Part shown: one piece after another, positions 4,529-11,378 of the stretch
How the letters are laid out: each line of letters starts with the position of its first letter
How positions within the stretch are numbered: position 1 is the stretch's first letter
Assembly (NCBI GenBank): GCA_964607835.1
Contig: CAZSLL010000024.1
Coordinates: 1 to 13,586, forward strand
Origin: DAOVFN01 sp964607835
Lineage (GTDB): Archaea; Aenigmatarchaeota; Aenigmatarchaeia; QMZP01
Direction: 5' to 3'
DNA: 13,586 nucleotides
The notes under the pieces: model-generated
Database searches by the model: none
What the model saw: only the letters and a program-made list of their open reading frames with translations
What the model was told of the DNA's origin: nothing
Made by a program: the position numbers and the translations under genes

Positions 4529-5701
4529 ATGATAAGAAACATCAGGATGTTCCCTGTGTTCACGTCCAAGGGTACTGCTTCTGTAAAGGTCAAGATTTAC
4601 AGCGACTCGGGCACATACTCCGCTTCTGTGCCATCAGGGACATCCAAGGGAAGCCACGAGGCAGTGGAGCTTCCTGTCTCAAAGGTGCTCAGGTTCTTCT
4701 CCTCGGTGAGGCCCAGGTTCGTGGGCATGGATGAAAAGGACTGGCAGGCAGTGGACAGGGTCCTGGAGAAGATGGACGGGACCGGGAACCTGGGCAGGAT
4801 AGGCGAGAACCTGGCACTCGCGGTCTCCATGGCAGCGGCCAAGGCATCACACAAGGGAGAGCTCTGGAGGCTGGGCAACCCGGGGCTTTCATGCACATTC
4901 CCTGTCCCTGTTTCAAACGTCATAGGCGGCGGGGCCCACGGAGGGGGCGCTGACTGGCAGGAGTTTTTGCTCATACCCCACAGGCCAAAGAACCCCTACC
5001 AGGCCATAAGCGACCTCATGGAGGCCTGGCTCACCATAGGCAATGACCTCCAGGAGAAGAGGCTGCTCATAGGAAAGAACGTGGAGAACGCCTGGATGGC
5101 CAGGCTGGACAACGAGAAGACCCTCGAGATGCTGTCCGGGTACGCTGACGACTTCGGGATGAGAGTAGGGGTGGACTTCGCGTCCTCTGAGCTCTGGGAC
5201 GGAAAGGCCTACGCATACAAGAGGGGTTCAGTGAAGGCGGGGAAGCACCTGGAGCACATAGAGGAGCTCGCAAAGCAGTACAGGCTCATCTACCTCGAGG
5301 ACCCCCTTGAACAGGATGATTTCAGGCAGCACAGGGTGCTCACGCATTCCCTGGGAAAGGACGCCTTCGTGGTGGGGGACGATTTGTACTGCACCAGCCT
5401 GGAAAGGCTCAGGCAGGGCATAAAGCAATCATCCACCAACGCAGTGCTGGTCAAGCCCAACCAGGCAGGCACCCTCAGCAGGACCCTTGATGTTGTGAAG
5501 CTGGCGGGGGAGAAGGGCATGGCATGCATACCGTCCCACAGGTCAGGCGAGACAGATGACGACTGGCTGGCTGACCTGGCCGTGGCCTGGAGCGCCCCCA
5601 TGATAAAGTGCGGCATATCAGGCCTGGACACCCCCAAACTCAACAGGCTGGTGGAGCTCTGGGAGGAGATTCCCAAGGCCAGGATGACAAGGCTTCCCTG
5701 A
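4529..5701 (+). CDS. eno: Enolase, short divergent form
   Basis: It interconverts 2-phosphoglycerate and phosphoenolpyruvate in glycolysis/gluconeogenesis. The product is 390 residues against about 410-430 usually. Catalytic parts are present: mobile-loop SGTSKG (36-41), GGAHGG with His137, QEF with Glu145, metal ligands Asp216 (VDFASSE), Glu257 (YLEDPLEQDDF) and Asp284 (VGDDLYCT), catalytic Lys309 (LVKPNQAGTL), SHRSGETDD (336-344) and Lys360 (MIKCG). Three signature blocks have changed. The N-terminal DSRGNPT is FTSKGTAS, VGDEGGFAP is IGKNVENAWMA (Glu186 may still serve as acid), and the C-terminal RSER region is absent. The active site is essentially complete, so it is probably functional. 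The start has a TATA box 27 nt upstream and no Shine-Dalgarno. Confidence 0.93.
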   Translation: MIRNIRMFPVFTSKGTASVKVKIYSDSGTYSASVPSGTSKGSHEAVELPVSKVLRFFSSVRPRFVGMDEKDWQAVDRVLEKMDGTGNLGRIGENLALAVSMAAAKASHKGELWRLGNPGLSCTFPVPVSNVIGGGAHGGGADWQEFLLIPHRPKNPYQAISDLMEAWLTIGNDLQEKRLLIGKNVENAWMARLDNEKTLEMLSGYADDFGMRVGVDFASSELWDGKAYAYKRGSVKAGKHLEHIEELAKQYRLIYLEDPLEQDDFRQHRVLTHSLGKDAFVVGDDLYCTSLERLRQGIKQSSTNAVLVKPNQAGTLSRTLDVVKLAGEKGMACIPSHRSGETDDDWLADLAVAWSAPMIKCGISGLDTPKLNRLVELWEEIPKARMTRLP

Positions 5702-5743
5702 CCGGGTAGGACAGGAGATGCATGCCGGTTACGGGAAAGGTAT

Positions 5744-5751
5744 ATTTAAAT
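5744..5751 (+). promoter_or_regulatory. TATA box for the S2-L19e-L18 operon
   Basis: ATTTAAAT predicts initiation near 5774, giving a leader of about 25 nt before the S2 ATG at 5798. No strong Shine-Dalgarno precedes S2. Confidence 0.5.
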
Positions 5752-5797
5752 ACCTATCTTCTTATTGTATTAACTGTTATACGGGACCAGTGATTCA

Positions 5798-6388
5798 ATG
5801 GCAGAGGACATGTTGGTTAACAAGACCGAGTACCTGACCGCAGGGGTGCACATAGGCATGAAGTCATGCACACCATTCATGAGGCAGTTCGTGTACAAGA
5901 TAAGGGACGACGGGCTCGCAGTCTTCAACCTCAAGAAGGTGGACGAGAGGATAAGGATAGCCTCGGATTTCCTTTCCGGGTTCAGGAAGGTTATGGTGGT
6001 GTCCAGGAAGGACAGCGCCTCCAAGGCAGTAAAGGGCTTTGCTGAGGCCACTGGCAACAAGGCGGTCTCAGGCAGGTTCTCCCCAGGAACGCTCACCAAC
6101 CCCTCGTACAGGGGATTCTACGAGCCTGATGTCGTCCTGCTGGTGGACCCGCTCATAGACGAGCAGGTAATCAAGGAGGCCAGGAAGAGGAGGATACCCA
6201 TCGTGGCCCTGTGCGACACCTTCAACATATCCAAGGACATAGACCTCTGCATACCATGCAACAACAACGGCAGGAAAAGCGTGGCCCTGGTCATGTGGCT
6301 CCTCTCAAGGGAGTTGCTCAAGAAGAGGGGAGACATAAAGAAGGACGAGGAGTTCAAGCCCACGCTCAAGGACTTCGGGAGTGATTAG
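5798..6388 (+). CDS. rps2: 30S ribosomal protein S2
   Basis: This is a small-subunit protein (uS2 family) at the head-body junction. The 196-residue product carries the archaeal/eukaryotic pattern: YLTAGVHIGMKSCTPFMRQFVYKIRDDGLAVFNLKKVDERI near the N terminus, GRFSPGTLTNPSYRGFYEPDVVLLVDP in the middle, and EARKRRIPIVALCDTFNISKDIDLCIPCNNNGRKSVALVMWLL toward the end. That last block is the most conserved in the family. It is the first gene of a tight ribosomal protein run, with L19e starting 1 nt after its stop. Archaeal S2 usually follows enolase, as here. Confidence 0.96.
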   Translation: MAEDMLVNKTEYLTAGVHIGMKSCTPFMRQFVYKIRDDGLAVFNLKKVDERIRIASDFLSGFRKVMVVSRKDSASKAVKGFAEATGNKAVSGRFSPGTLTNPSYRGFYEPDVVLLVDPLIDEQVIKEARKRRIPIVALCDTFNISKDIDLCIPCNNNGRKSVALVMWLLSRELLKKRGDIKKDEEFKPTLKDFGSD

Positions 6389-6389
6389 A

Positions 6390-6986
6390 ATGAATTCATC
6401 TTCTCAGAAAAGGATAGCGTCCCAGATAATGAAGTGCGGGGTCTCAAGGGTCAGGATGACCCAGGGCGAGGAGACCGATGAGGCGCTCACCAGGGAGGAC
6501 ATCAGGGGGCTCATCCAGAAAGGGGTCATAAGCTCTGTCCAGAAGAAGGGCACCAGCAAGTTCGGTGTGAAGAGGAAGCTGGAGCAGAAGAAGAAGGGAA
6601 GGATGAAGGGCCCTGGCAAGAGGAAGGGCACCAAGGGGGCCAGGAAGAACGACAAGACCCAGTGGATGGAGAAGGTCAGGCCACTAAGGAAGCTGCTGGC
6701 AGACATGAGGGAGTCCGGTCAGATAACCAAGCAGGATTACGGGACCCTTTACAGGAGGGTAAAGGGCGGGTTCTTCAGGAACCGGAAGCACATACTGTTC
6801 TACATGAAGGAGAACGAGATGCTCAAGAGCGGAAAGAGGGAGGCATCTGAGGCACTTAAGAAATCCCCCAGGGCGGTGAAAAGGGCAGCGCAGGCAAAGC
6901 CTTCCAGGAACTCTCCCCCGCAGAAAGGGGAGAAGAAGGGGAATCCCCCGAAGAGAGGGGCGAAAAAGGAAGCAGGTAAGAAGTGA
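6390..6986 (+). CDS. rpl19e: 50S ribosomal protein L19e with a basic C-terminal tail
   Basis: This large-subunit protein is found only in archaea and eukaryotes. The recognisable domain covers about 4-150, including MKCGVSRVRMTQGE, DIRGLIQKGVISSV, the GRMKGPGKRKGTKGARKN basic stretch and FFRNRKHILFYMKEN. The product is 198 residues, roughly 45 longer than typical. The extra part (about 155-198) is a disordered Lys/Pro/Gly-rich tail with SPPQKGEKK, a motif shared with the tail of L18 next door. ATG 6390 is chosen because GGGAGTGAT just upstream is a Shine-Dalgarno that overlaps the S2 3' end. An in-frame GTG at 6381 would lie inside that site. Confidence 0.94.
   Translation: MNSSSQKRIASQIMKCGVSRVRMTQGEETDEALTREDIRGLIQKGVISSVQKKGTSKFGVKRKLEQKKKGRMKGPGKRKGTKGARKNDKTQWMEKVRPLRKLLADMRESGQITKQDYGTLYRRVKGGFFRNRKHILFYMKENEMLKSGKREASEALKKSPRAVKRAAQAKPSRNSPPQKGEKKGNPPKRGAKKEAGKK
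6912..6938 (+). repeat. 27-bp repeat in the L19e tail (copy 1)
   Basis: This segment matches 7514-7540 in L18 at 26 of 27 positions and encodes SPPxKGEKK in both genes. It contains the inverted repeat TCTCCCC...GGGGAGA. A shorter related CCCCC...GGGG block follows at 6945-6960. Confidence 0.8.
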
Positions 6987-6991
6987 TTGAC

Positions 6992-7642
6992 ATGACGCGG
7001 GGAAAGGTAAGGGTCATAGGGCACAGGAGAAGGCGGGAGCTCAGGACTGACTACAGGCAGAGGTTGGGCCTTCTGAGGTCAGGCAAGCCCAGGCTCGTGG
7101 TCAGGAGGAGCACCAACAGCATGACCTGCCAGCTGGTGAAGCACGACCCAAAGGGGGACAAGTCCATAGTGTCCTGCTCAGGCAGGGACCTCTCAGGGTT
7201 CGGGTGGAAGGCCCCTACAGGAAACCTTCCCGCAGCCTACCTCACGGGATACCTTTGCGGCACCATGGGAAAGAAGAAAGGCGTGAAGCACGCTGTCCTT
7301 GACATGGGGCTCCAGAAATCCACCAGTGGCTCCAGAATTTACAGCACCCTCAAGGGAGCGGTTGACGCGGGCATAGAGGTGCCCCACTCAGGAGAGGTGC
7401 TGCCAGCAGACGAGAGGCTCAGGGGCATGCACGTCAAGGAGCACACCAAGAGGGATGTTCCGGCAATGTTCGATTCAGTCAAGAAGGCCATCGGGACAGG
7501 AAAGCCCGACAAGTCTCCCCCGAAGAAAGGGGAGAAGAAGGCCGGGTCTCCCGCGGGGAGAGGAAAGGCGAACTCTTCAAAGGGCAAACCTTCCAAGACG
7601 CCTGTAAAGTCCAAGAAGCCCGCGGCTAAGAAGGCCAAGTAG
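6992..7642 (+). CDS. rpl18: 50S ribosomal protein L18 with a basic C-terminal tail
   Basis: This uL18-family protein binds 5S rRNA in the large subunit. The 216-residue product has the archaeal core: RRRRELRTDYRQRLGLLRSGKPRLVVRRS, then AAYLTGYLCGTMGKKKGVKHAVLDMGLQKSTSGSRIYSTLKGAVDAGIEVPHS, and HVKEHTKRDVPAMFDSVKKAI. After about residue 168 it continues into a roughly 49-residue Lys/Ser/Pro/Gly tail with SPPKKGEKK, not a standard part of the family. ATG 6992 is preceded by GTGATTGAC overlapping the L19e stop codon, the same stop/Shine-Dalgarno overlap used at the L19e start. A GTG at 6983 is in frame but less likely. Confidence 0.95.
   Translation: MTRGKVRVIGHRRRRELRTDYRQRLGLLRSGKPRLVVRRSTNSMTCQLVKHDPKGDKSIVSCSGRDLSGFGWKAPTGNLPAAYLTGYLCGTMGKKKGVKHAVLDMGLQKSTSGSRIYSTLKGAVDAGIEVPHSGEVLPADERLRGMHVKEHTKRDVPAMFDSVKKAIGTGKPDKSPPKKGEKKAGSPAGRGKANSSKGKPSKTPVKSKKPAAKKAK
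7514..7540 (+). repeat. 27-bp repeat in the L18 tail (copy 2)
   Basis: It differs from 6912-6938 by a single C/A change. Another short inverted repeat of the same composition (TCTCCCGCGGGGAGA) follows in the L18 tail at 7547-7561. Confidence 0.8.
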
Positions 7643-7654
7643 ACTTGTTCTTTC

Positions 7655-7663
7655 TTTTATATT
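7655..7663 (+). promoter_or_regulatory. TATA box for the histone gene
   Basis: TTTTATATT is centred about 26 nt before ATG 7685 but only 17 nt before ATG 7676. This spacing favours 7685 as the leaderless start. Confidence 0.5.
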
Positions 7664-7684
7664 ATTAGCCCACAAATGTCTAGC

Positions 7685-7906
7685 ATGAGGAGCAAGGAAT
7701 TCCCCACCGCGCCTCTGGAGAGGGTGGCCAAGAAGGCCTCGGGCAAGAGAATCTCCAGGGGGGCTGTCAGGATAATCAAGGGCTACATACTCGATGACGC
7801 CCATGACAGGGCAAGGGAGATTGCGGACCTTTGCAGGCACGCGGGAAGGAAGACCGTTCTGAAGGAAGACGTTGATTTCATTACAAAGAAAGAGCTCCCA
7901 ATATAA
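7685..7906 (+). CDS. Archaeal histone
   Basis: This HMf-type histone-fold protein wraps and compacts DNA as dimers and larger stacks. The 73-residue product shows the fold's three helices: FPTAPLERVAKKASGKRIS, a long helix (AVRIIKGYILDDAHDRAREIADLCRHAGRK) and TVLKEDVDFITKK. The KRIS and RKTVLKEDV loops match the usual DNA-contacting loops. It is close to the usual 66-70 residues. An in-frame ATG at 7676 would add MSS; the TATA position favours 7685. It is followed 32 nt later by agmatinase, which lacks a clear promoter of its own, so the two may be co-transcribed. Confidence 0.92.
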   Translation: MRSKEFPTAPLERVAKKASGKRISRGAVRIIKGYILDDAHDRAREIADLCRHAGRKTVLKEDVDFITKKELPI

Positions 7907-7938
7907 GCCATTTCCTTTTGGCACAAGGTGGTCAGACC

Positions 7939-8757
7939 ATGCTATATCTGAGAAAGACATTCTCTTACGAGCACAGTATCGGGGAATGCAGGGCGTGCCT
8001 GGTGGGCGTTCCCTGGGACGGGACAGAGACAGGCATGCCTGTGCGGCACGGCCCCCTTTTCATAAGGGAGGCCATAAGGAGCCTGCCCGGCTACGACCCG
8101 AGGGACAAGGTGAACCCACTGGAGAGCCTGAAGCTGGCTGACCTGGGGGACGTGGAGTGCGTTCCGGGAAGCTGGGAACTCACCAGGGAGGCCATAGAGG
8201 ACACAGTGAGGCATATCCTGGAGTCCGGCCCGGGGACATTCCCGGTCTTCCTGGGAGGGGAGCACCTCATCACCCTGCCCATAGTGGAGCTGCTCGCAAG
8301 GCATTATGAAGGCCTCACGGTCATCCAGCTCGATGCCCACCGGGACCTCATGCCTGAGTGGATGGGCAACCCATTCTCGCACATAACATGGGCGCACCAT
8401 GCTGTAAGTAACAGAAACATCCGGCTGGTCCAGCTTGGGGCAAGGTCCTGGAACAAGGAGGAGGAGACCCTGCATGAGAGGGTATCCGAGACCCTGGAGG
8501 GAGTGCAGGGAAAAGCCTATCTTACGCTTGACCTGGACGTTCTGGACCCGTCCCAGGCCCCTGAGGTGGGAACCCCTGAGCCATCAGGAATGGGCATGGA
8601 GGAGCTCCTGGGCGTTATCCGCAGGGCTACCGGGCTGGACCTGGCAGGCATGGACATAGTGGAGTGCGCCAGCCAGAGGGTGGGAACCCTCACGGCGCTC
8701 AACGCGGCTTTCGCTTTCAGGGAGGCCATGAAAGGACTCGCAGGGAGGCAGGAATGA
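7939..8757 (+). CDS. speB: Agmatinase / arginase-family ureohydrolase
   Basis: It most likely hydrolyses agmatine to putrescine and urea using a two-manganese centre. The metal ligands are all visible: GGEH with His109, DAHRD with Asp132, His134 and Asp136, and LDLD with Asp198 and Asp200, followed by VLDPSQAPEVGTPEP. The 272-residue length is slightly short for agmatinase. The start ATG 7939 follows GGTGGT (7927-7932) at Shine-Dalgarno distance. An in-frame TTG at 7918 adds seven unconserved residues. Its stop overlaps the deoxyhypusine synthase start as ATGA, so the two are translationally coupled. The neighbours favour a polyamine role; arginase or guanidinobutyrase activity cannot be excluded by motifs alone. 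Confidence 0.88.
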   Translation: MLYLRKTFSYEHSIGECRACLVGVPWDGTETGMPVRHGPLFIREAIRSLPGYDPRDKVNPLESLKLADLGDVECVPGSWELTREAIEDTVRHILESGPGTFPVFLGGEHLITLPIVELLARHYEGLTVIQLDAHRDLMPEWMGNPFSHITWAHHAVSNRNIRLVQLGARSWNKEEETLHERVSETLEGVQGKAYLTLDLDVLDPSQAPEVGTPEPSGMGMEELLGVIRRATGLDLAGMDIVECASQRVGTLTALNAAFAFREAMKGLAGRQE

Positions 8758-9677
8758 AGGTAAGGGACATATCCATCGGTAAGGGCATGAAGGCATCGGA
8801 GCTGGTGGAGAGGATGGGAAGCGTGGGTTTCCAGGCATCGGAGCTAAGAAGGGCGGCCGGCATAATCGCGCAGATGAAGAGAGACAATGCCAGAATCTAT
8901 CTCACTTTCACATCCAACATGGTAACCTCAGGTCTCAGGGGGCTGTTCGCCCAGATGGTCAGGGACGGCCTGGCTGACGTGGTGGTCACCACCACAGGAG
9001 CCATAGAGGAGGACATAATGAAGGCAACCGGAGAGGACTTCCTGGTTGGCGGATACAGTCCGGATGACACATCCCTCTATGAAAGGGGCATGAACCGGAT
9101 AGGCAACCTGCTCATACCCAACGAGAGCTACGCCAAATTCGAGGACATCATGCTGCCCATGCTCAGGAAGGTCCATGAGAAGAATCCCAGGCCCTCTGTG
9201 CCCGAGCTCCTCAGGGAGATGGGGCTCATGCTGGAGGACGAGGCTTCCTTTCTGCACCAGGCCGCCAGAAAGGGTGTGCCCGTGTTCTGCCCGGCCATAA
9301 CCGACGGCTCCCTGGGGTTCCACCTGCACATGTTCCAGCAGGAGCACCCTGATTTCACAGTGGACGTGGTGAAGGACTTCTCTGCCATGCTCTCCAGCAG
9401 CAGCCATGACGACCGGAAGGGCGTGATTGCCCTGGGGGGCGGGGTGTCCAAGCACCACGCCATATTCGGCATGCTCCTGAACGGTGGATGTGATTACGCT
9501 GTATACATGACAACGTCCGGCCAGCACTCAGGGAGCGTGGGAGGGGCCACCACCAGCGAGGGCAAGACCTGGGGAAAGGTCAAGGTGGACGCCAGCGAGG
9601 CCACGGTTATAGGGGATGTCAGCATACTCTTTCCCCTGGTCATGACCCATGTTTACGATAATATGGAGGGGTACTGA
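8754..9677 (+). CDS. dys: Deoxyhypusine synthase
   Basis: It uses NAD and spermidine (or a related polyamine) to place an aminobutyl group on one lysine of aIF5A, the first step of hypusine formation. The 307-residue protein has the NAD-binding stretch YLTFTSNMVTSGLRGL (49-64), TTTGAIEEDIMK (79-90), PVFCPAITDGSLGFHL (176-191) and the catalytic block ALGGGVSKHH with Lys233 as the active-site lysine that carries the intermediate. STGQ-like TTSGQHSGSVGGA (253-265) is also conserved. The start ATG 8754 overlaps the agmatinase stop; a longer upstream frame to 8664 lies inside agmatinase and is rejected. The target gene aif5A is two genes downstream. Confidence 0.95.
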   Translation: MKVRDISIGKGMKASELVERMGSVGFQASELRRAAGIIAQMKRDNARIYLTFTSNMVTSGLRGLFAQMVRDGLADVVVTTTGAIEEDIMKATGEDFLVGGYSPDDTSLYERGMNRIGNLLIPNESYAKFEDIMLPMLRKVHEKNPRPSVPELLREMGLMLEDEASFLHQAARKGVPVFCPAITDGSLGFHLHMFQQEHPDFTVDVVKDFSAMLSSSSHDDRKGVIALGGGVSKHHAIFGMLLNGGCDYAVYMTTSGQHSGSVGGATTSEGKTWGKVKVDASEATVIGDVSILFPLVMTHVYDNMEGY

Positions 9678-10723
9678 TGCACAAGGCGAGGTTCGTGCTC
9701 AGCAAGCCAAAGCTGAGGGAGCAGTACGCCTTCCTCAGTAAGCTTTGCCCCAGGATATCCTACAGCATTAAGACCAACCCTGAGGTGGGCATGGTCCTGG
9801 ACAGTGAGACTGACTGCTTCTTCAGCGTGCACACCCCCGAGGGACTGGGGTGGGTGAGCGACCTCAGGAGGGTGTGGTTCCTTCCCCAGGGACTGGACCA
9901 GTCCTTCTTCAAGCGGCTCCTCATATACGGCCTGGAGAACTTTGTGGTGGATAATGAGCCAGACCTTAGGAACCTCCTAAGGGTGCTGGAGGAGGGCAGA
10001 TGGAAGGTAAACCTCATGCTCAGGATGCGGTTCGAGGAGACCACCATATACAAGGGCCGGTTCTACCTGTTCGGGTTCACTGCCAGGAAAATCAACGAGT
10101 TGGTCCAAGAGCTCAGGCAGAACCCCAACATCAGGAACCTGGGAGTGCACTTCCACAGGAAGACCCAGAACACAGGGAACTGGTCCCTCAGGGAGAGCCT
10201 GGAGAGCATGCTCTCAGAGGAGGCCCTCAGGAGCATGGACATCATGAGCATTGGCGGGGGAATCCCCATAGACTACAAGAACACCTCGGCCGGCAACATG
10301 GAATACATAGTGGGCAAGATAGGGGAGCTCAGGGAATGGCTGGAGTCCTGGGACATCAAGATGATAATGGAGCCCGGGAGGCCCCTGGCCGGACCCCCTG
10401 TCAGGCTGGAGACCTGCATAACATCGGTCGACGGGAGGAGCATAACAGTGAACGCATCTGTGTACAACACCTCCCTGGACACCATAATCGTGCCCCACAA
10501 GCTCCTTGTCGATGGCGAGGGCGAGGGAGACACCTACACCATAAAGGGATGCACGCCCTGCTCCATGGACATATTCAGGTATGAGGCCAGGCTAAGGGAC
10601 CCCAGGGTTGGCCAGAGGCTGGTCTTCCTCAACGCAGGGGCATACAATTTCCACAGCACCTTCTGCAACCTGGAGAGGCCCCCCACCATCGCAGAAGAGC
10701 ATGGTGAAGAAGACAAGCTTTAA
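9677..10723 (+). CDS. PLP-dependent basic amino-acid decarboxylase (fold type III, ODC/DAPDC-like)
   Basis: The alanine-racemase-fold family includes ornithine, arginine, diaminopimelate and carboxynorspermidine decarboxylases. Residues seen are Lys32 in YSIKTNP (PLP Schiff base), GVHFH (156-160), GGG at 193-195, EPGR at 232-235 (phosphate/PLP contact), GCTPCSMD with Cys295 and Asp298, and AGAY at 320-323. At 348 residues it is shorter than most members (about 380-420), lacking some of the N-terminal barrel extension. Its start shares one base with the deoxyhypusine synthase stop (TGATG). Next to agmatinase, arginine or ornithine decarboxylation is the simplest role, which is inference from context. 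Substrate specificity cannot be read from motifs. Confidence 0.83.
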   Translation: MHKARFVLSKPKLREQYAFLSKLCPRISYSIKTNPEVGMVLDSETDCFFSVHTPEGLGWVSDLRRVWFLPQGLDQSFFKRLLIYGLENFVVDNEPDLRNLLRVLEEGRWKVNLMLRMRFEETTIYKGRFYLFGFTARKINELVQELRQNPNIRNLGVHFHRKTQNTGNWSLRESLESMLSEEALRSMDIMSIGGGIPIDYKNTSAGNMEYIVGKIGELREWLESWDIKMIMEPGRPLAGPPVRLETCITSVDGRSITVNASVYNTSLDTIIVPHKLLVDGEGEGDTYTIKGCTPCSMDIFRYEARLRDPRVGQRLVFLNAGAYNFHSTFCNLERPPTIAEEHGEEDKL

Positions 10724-10725
10724 AT
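10718..10725 (+). promoter_or_regulatory. TATA box for aif5A, overlapping the decarboxylase stop
   Basis: CTTTAAAT overlaps the TAA stop of the decarboxylase and is centred 28 nt before the aIF5A ATG at 10750. aIF5A can be expressed independently of the enzymes before it. Confidence 0.5.
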
Positions 10726-10749
10726 GTCCACTCCCATAATCATTATCCA

Positions 10750-11148
10750 ATGCCAACGACCACGACAGAAATCAAGAACGCAAAGCCTGGTTCTTACATT
10801 GTGGTGGAGGGAGAGGCCTGCAAGGTCACCTCCATGACCAAGTCCAAGCCCGGGAAGCATGGTGCAGCCAAGGTAAGGCTGGAGTGCTCAGGGCTCTTCG
10901 ACAGCAAGAAAAGGGTCCTGCTGAAGCCCGCCACGGCAGCGGTCGAGCAGCCCATCATTGACAAGAAAAAGGCCCAGGTCATATCCATTGACGGCAGCAT
11001 AGTCCAGCTCATGGACCTTGAAACCTATGAGACCTTCGAGACCACCATCCCCGAGGAGTTCAGGGACAGGCTCACGCCGGGCTCAGAGGGCGCAGAGGTC
11101 ATATACTGGCAGTTCGAGAAGAACATCATAATAAAGGAAGTCCGTTAA
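10750..11148 (+). CDS. eif5a: Translation initiation factor 5A (aIF5A), hypusine-containing
   Basis: It rescues stalled translation at poor peptide-bond-forming sequences and needs a modified lysine to work. The 132-residue protein has an N-terminal SH3-like barrel with SKPGKHGAAK (32-41). Lys36 in the PGKHG loop is the residue modified to deoxyhypusine or hypusine. A C-terminal OB domain follows (VISIDGSIVQLMDLETYETFE). The gene closes a run containing the modifying enzyme deoxyhypusine synthase. No Shine-Dalgarno is present; a TATA box lies 28 nt upstream, suggesting leaderless translation. No deoxyhypusine hydroxylase is encoded in the window. Confidence 0.96.
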   Translation: MPTTTTEIKNAKPGSYIVVEGEACKVTSMTKSKPGKHGAAKVRLECSGLFDSKKRVLLKPATAAVEQPIIDKKKAQVISIDGSIVQLMDLETYETFETTIPEEFRDRLTPGSEGAEVIYWQFEKNIIIKEVR

Positions 11149-11151
11149 GGG

Positions 11152-11158
11152 TTTATTT
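11152..11158 (+). promoter_or_regulatory. TATA box for the 65-aa gene
   Basis: TTTATTT lies right after the aIF5A stop and is centred 26 nt before ATG 11181. Confidence 0.4.
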
Positions 11159-11180
11159 CTTCGACCCAAGATTTGGTTCA

Positions 11181-11378
11181 ATGAGAAAATACACTTCTGA
11201 TGACCTGAAGGGAATGGTAGGGGAGTACGCTGTTATCGTTGACGTAGATTTCTCCGGGTATATCAGGCATGAGGGGGGCCGCGATTTCTCTGTGGCAGCA
11301 AACAGGGATTGCCGGGAGACCGTTCGTGACGGCCAGCTCCTTGCCATCAACTGCTGGTTCGGAGAGGTAAGCCTCTAG
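11181..11378 (+). CDS. Small OB-fold-like protein, NfeD C-terminal domain type
   Basis: The 65-residue product reads like the soluble C-terminal OB domain of NfeD proteins without the protease or membrane part. A Gly-x-x-AVIV-x-V strand is followed by FSGYIRHEGGRDFSVAAN, then VRDGQLLAINCWFGEVSL. The NfeD pattern is 'G..G....d..P.G.v...G......s.g..i..G..v.v....g..L.V'. The match is by eye. A TATA box 26 nt upstream supports a real, leaderless gene. It converges with the thiolase gene and the two stops share CTAG. An unrelated small protein remains possible. Confidence 0.55.
   Translation: MRKYTSDDLKGMVGEYAVIVDVDFSGYIRHEGGRDFSVAANRDCRETVRDGQLLAINCWFGEVSL

Noticed and set aside
4597..4974. 125-aa minus-strand frame, and other long frames opposite enolase and ribosomal genes
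   Set aside because: These are antisense shadows caused by strong codon bias in the real genes; they lack promoters and family features.
8664..8753. 30-residue N-terminal extension of deoxyhypusine synthase
   Set aside because: It overlaps agmatinase in another frame; ATG 8754 with the ATGA overlap and an upstream GGAGG is the better start.
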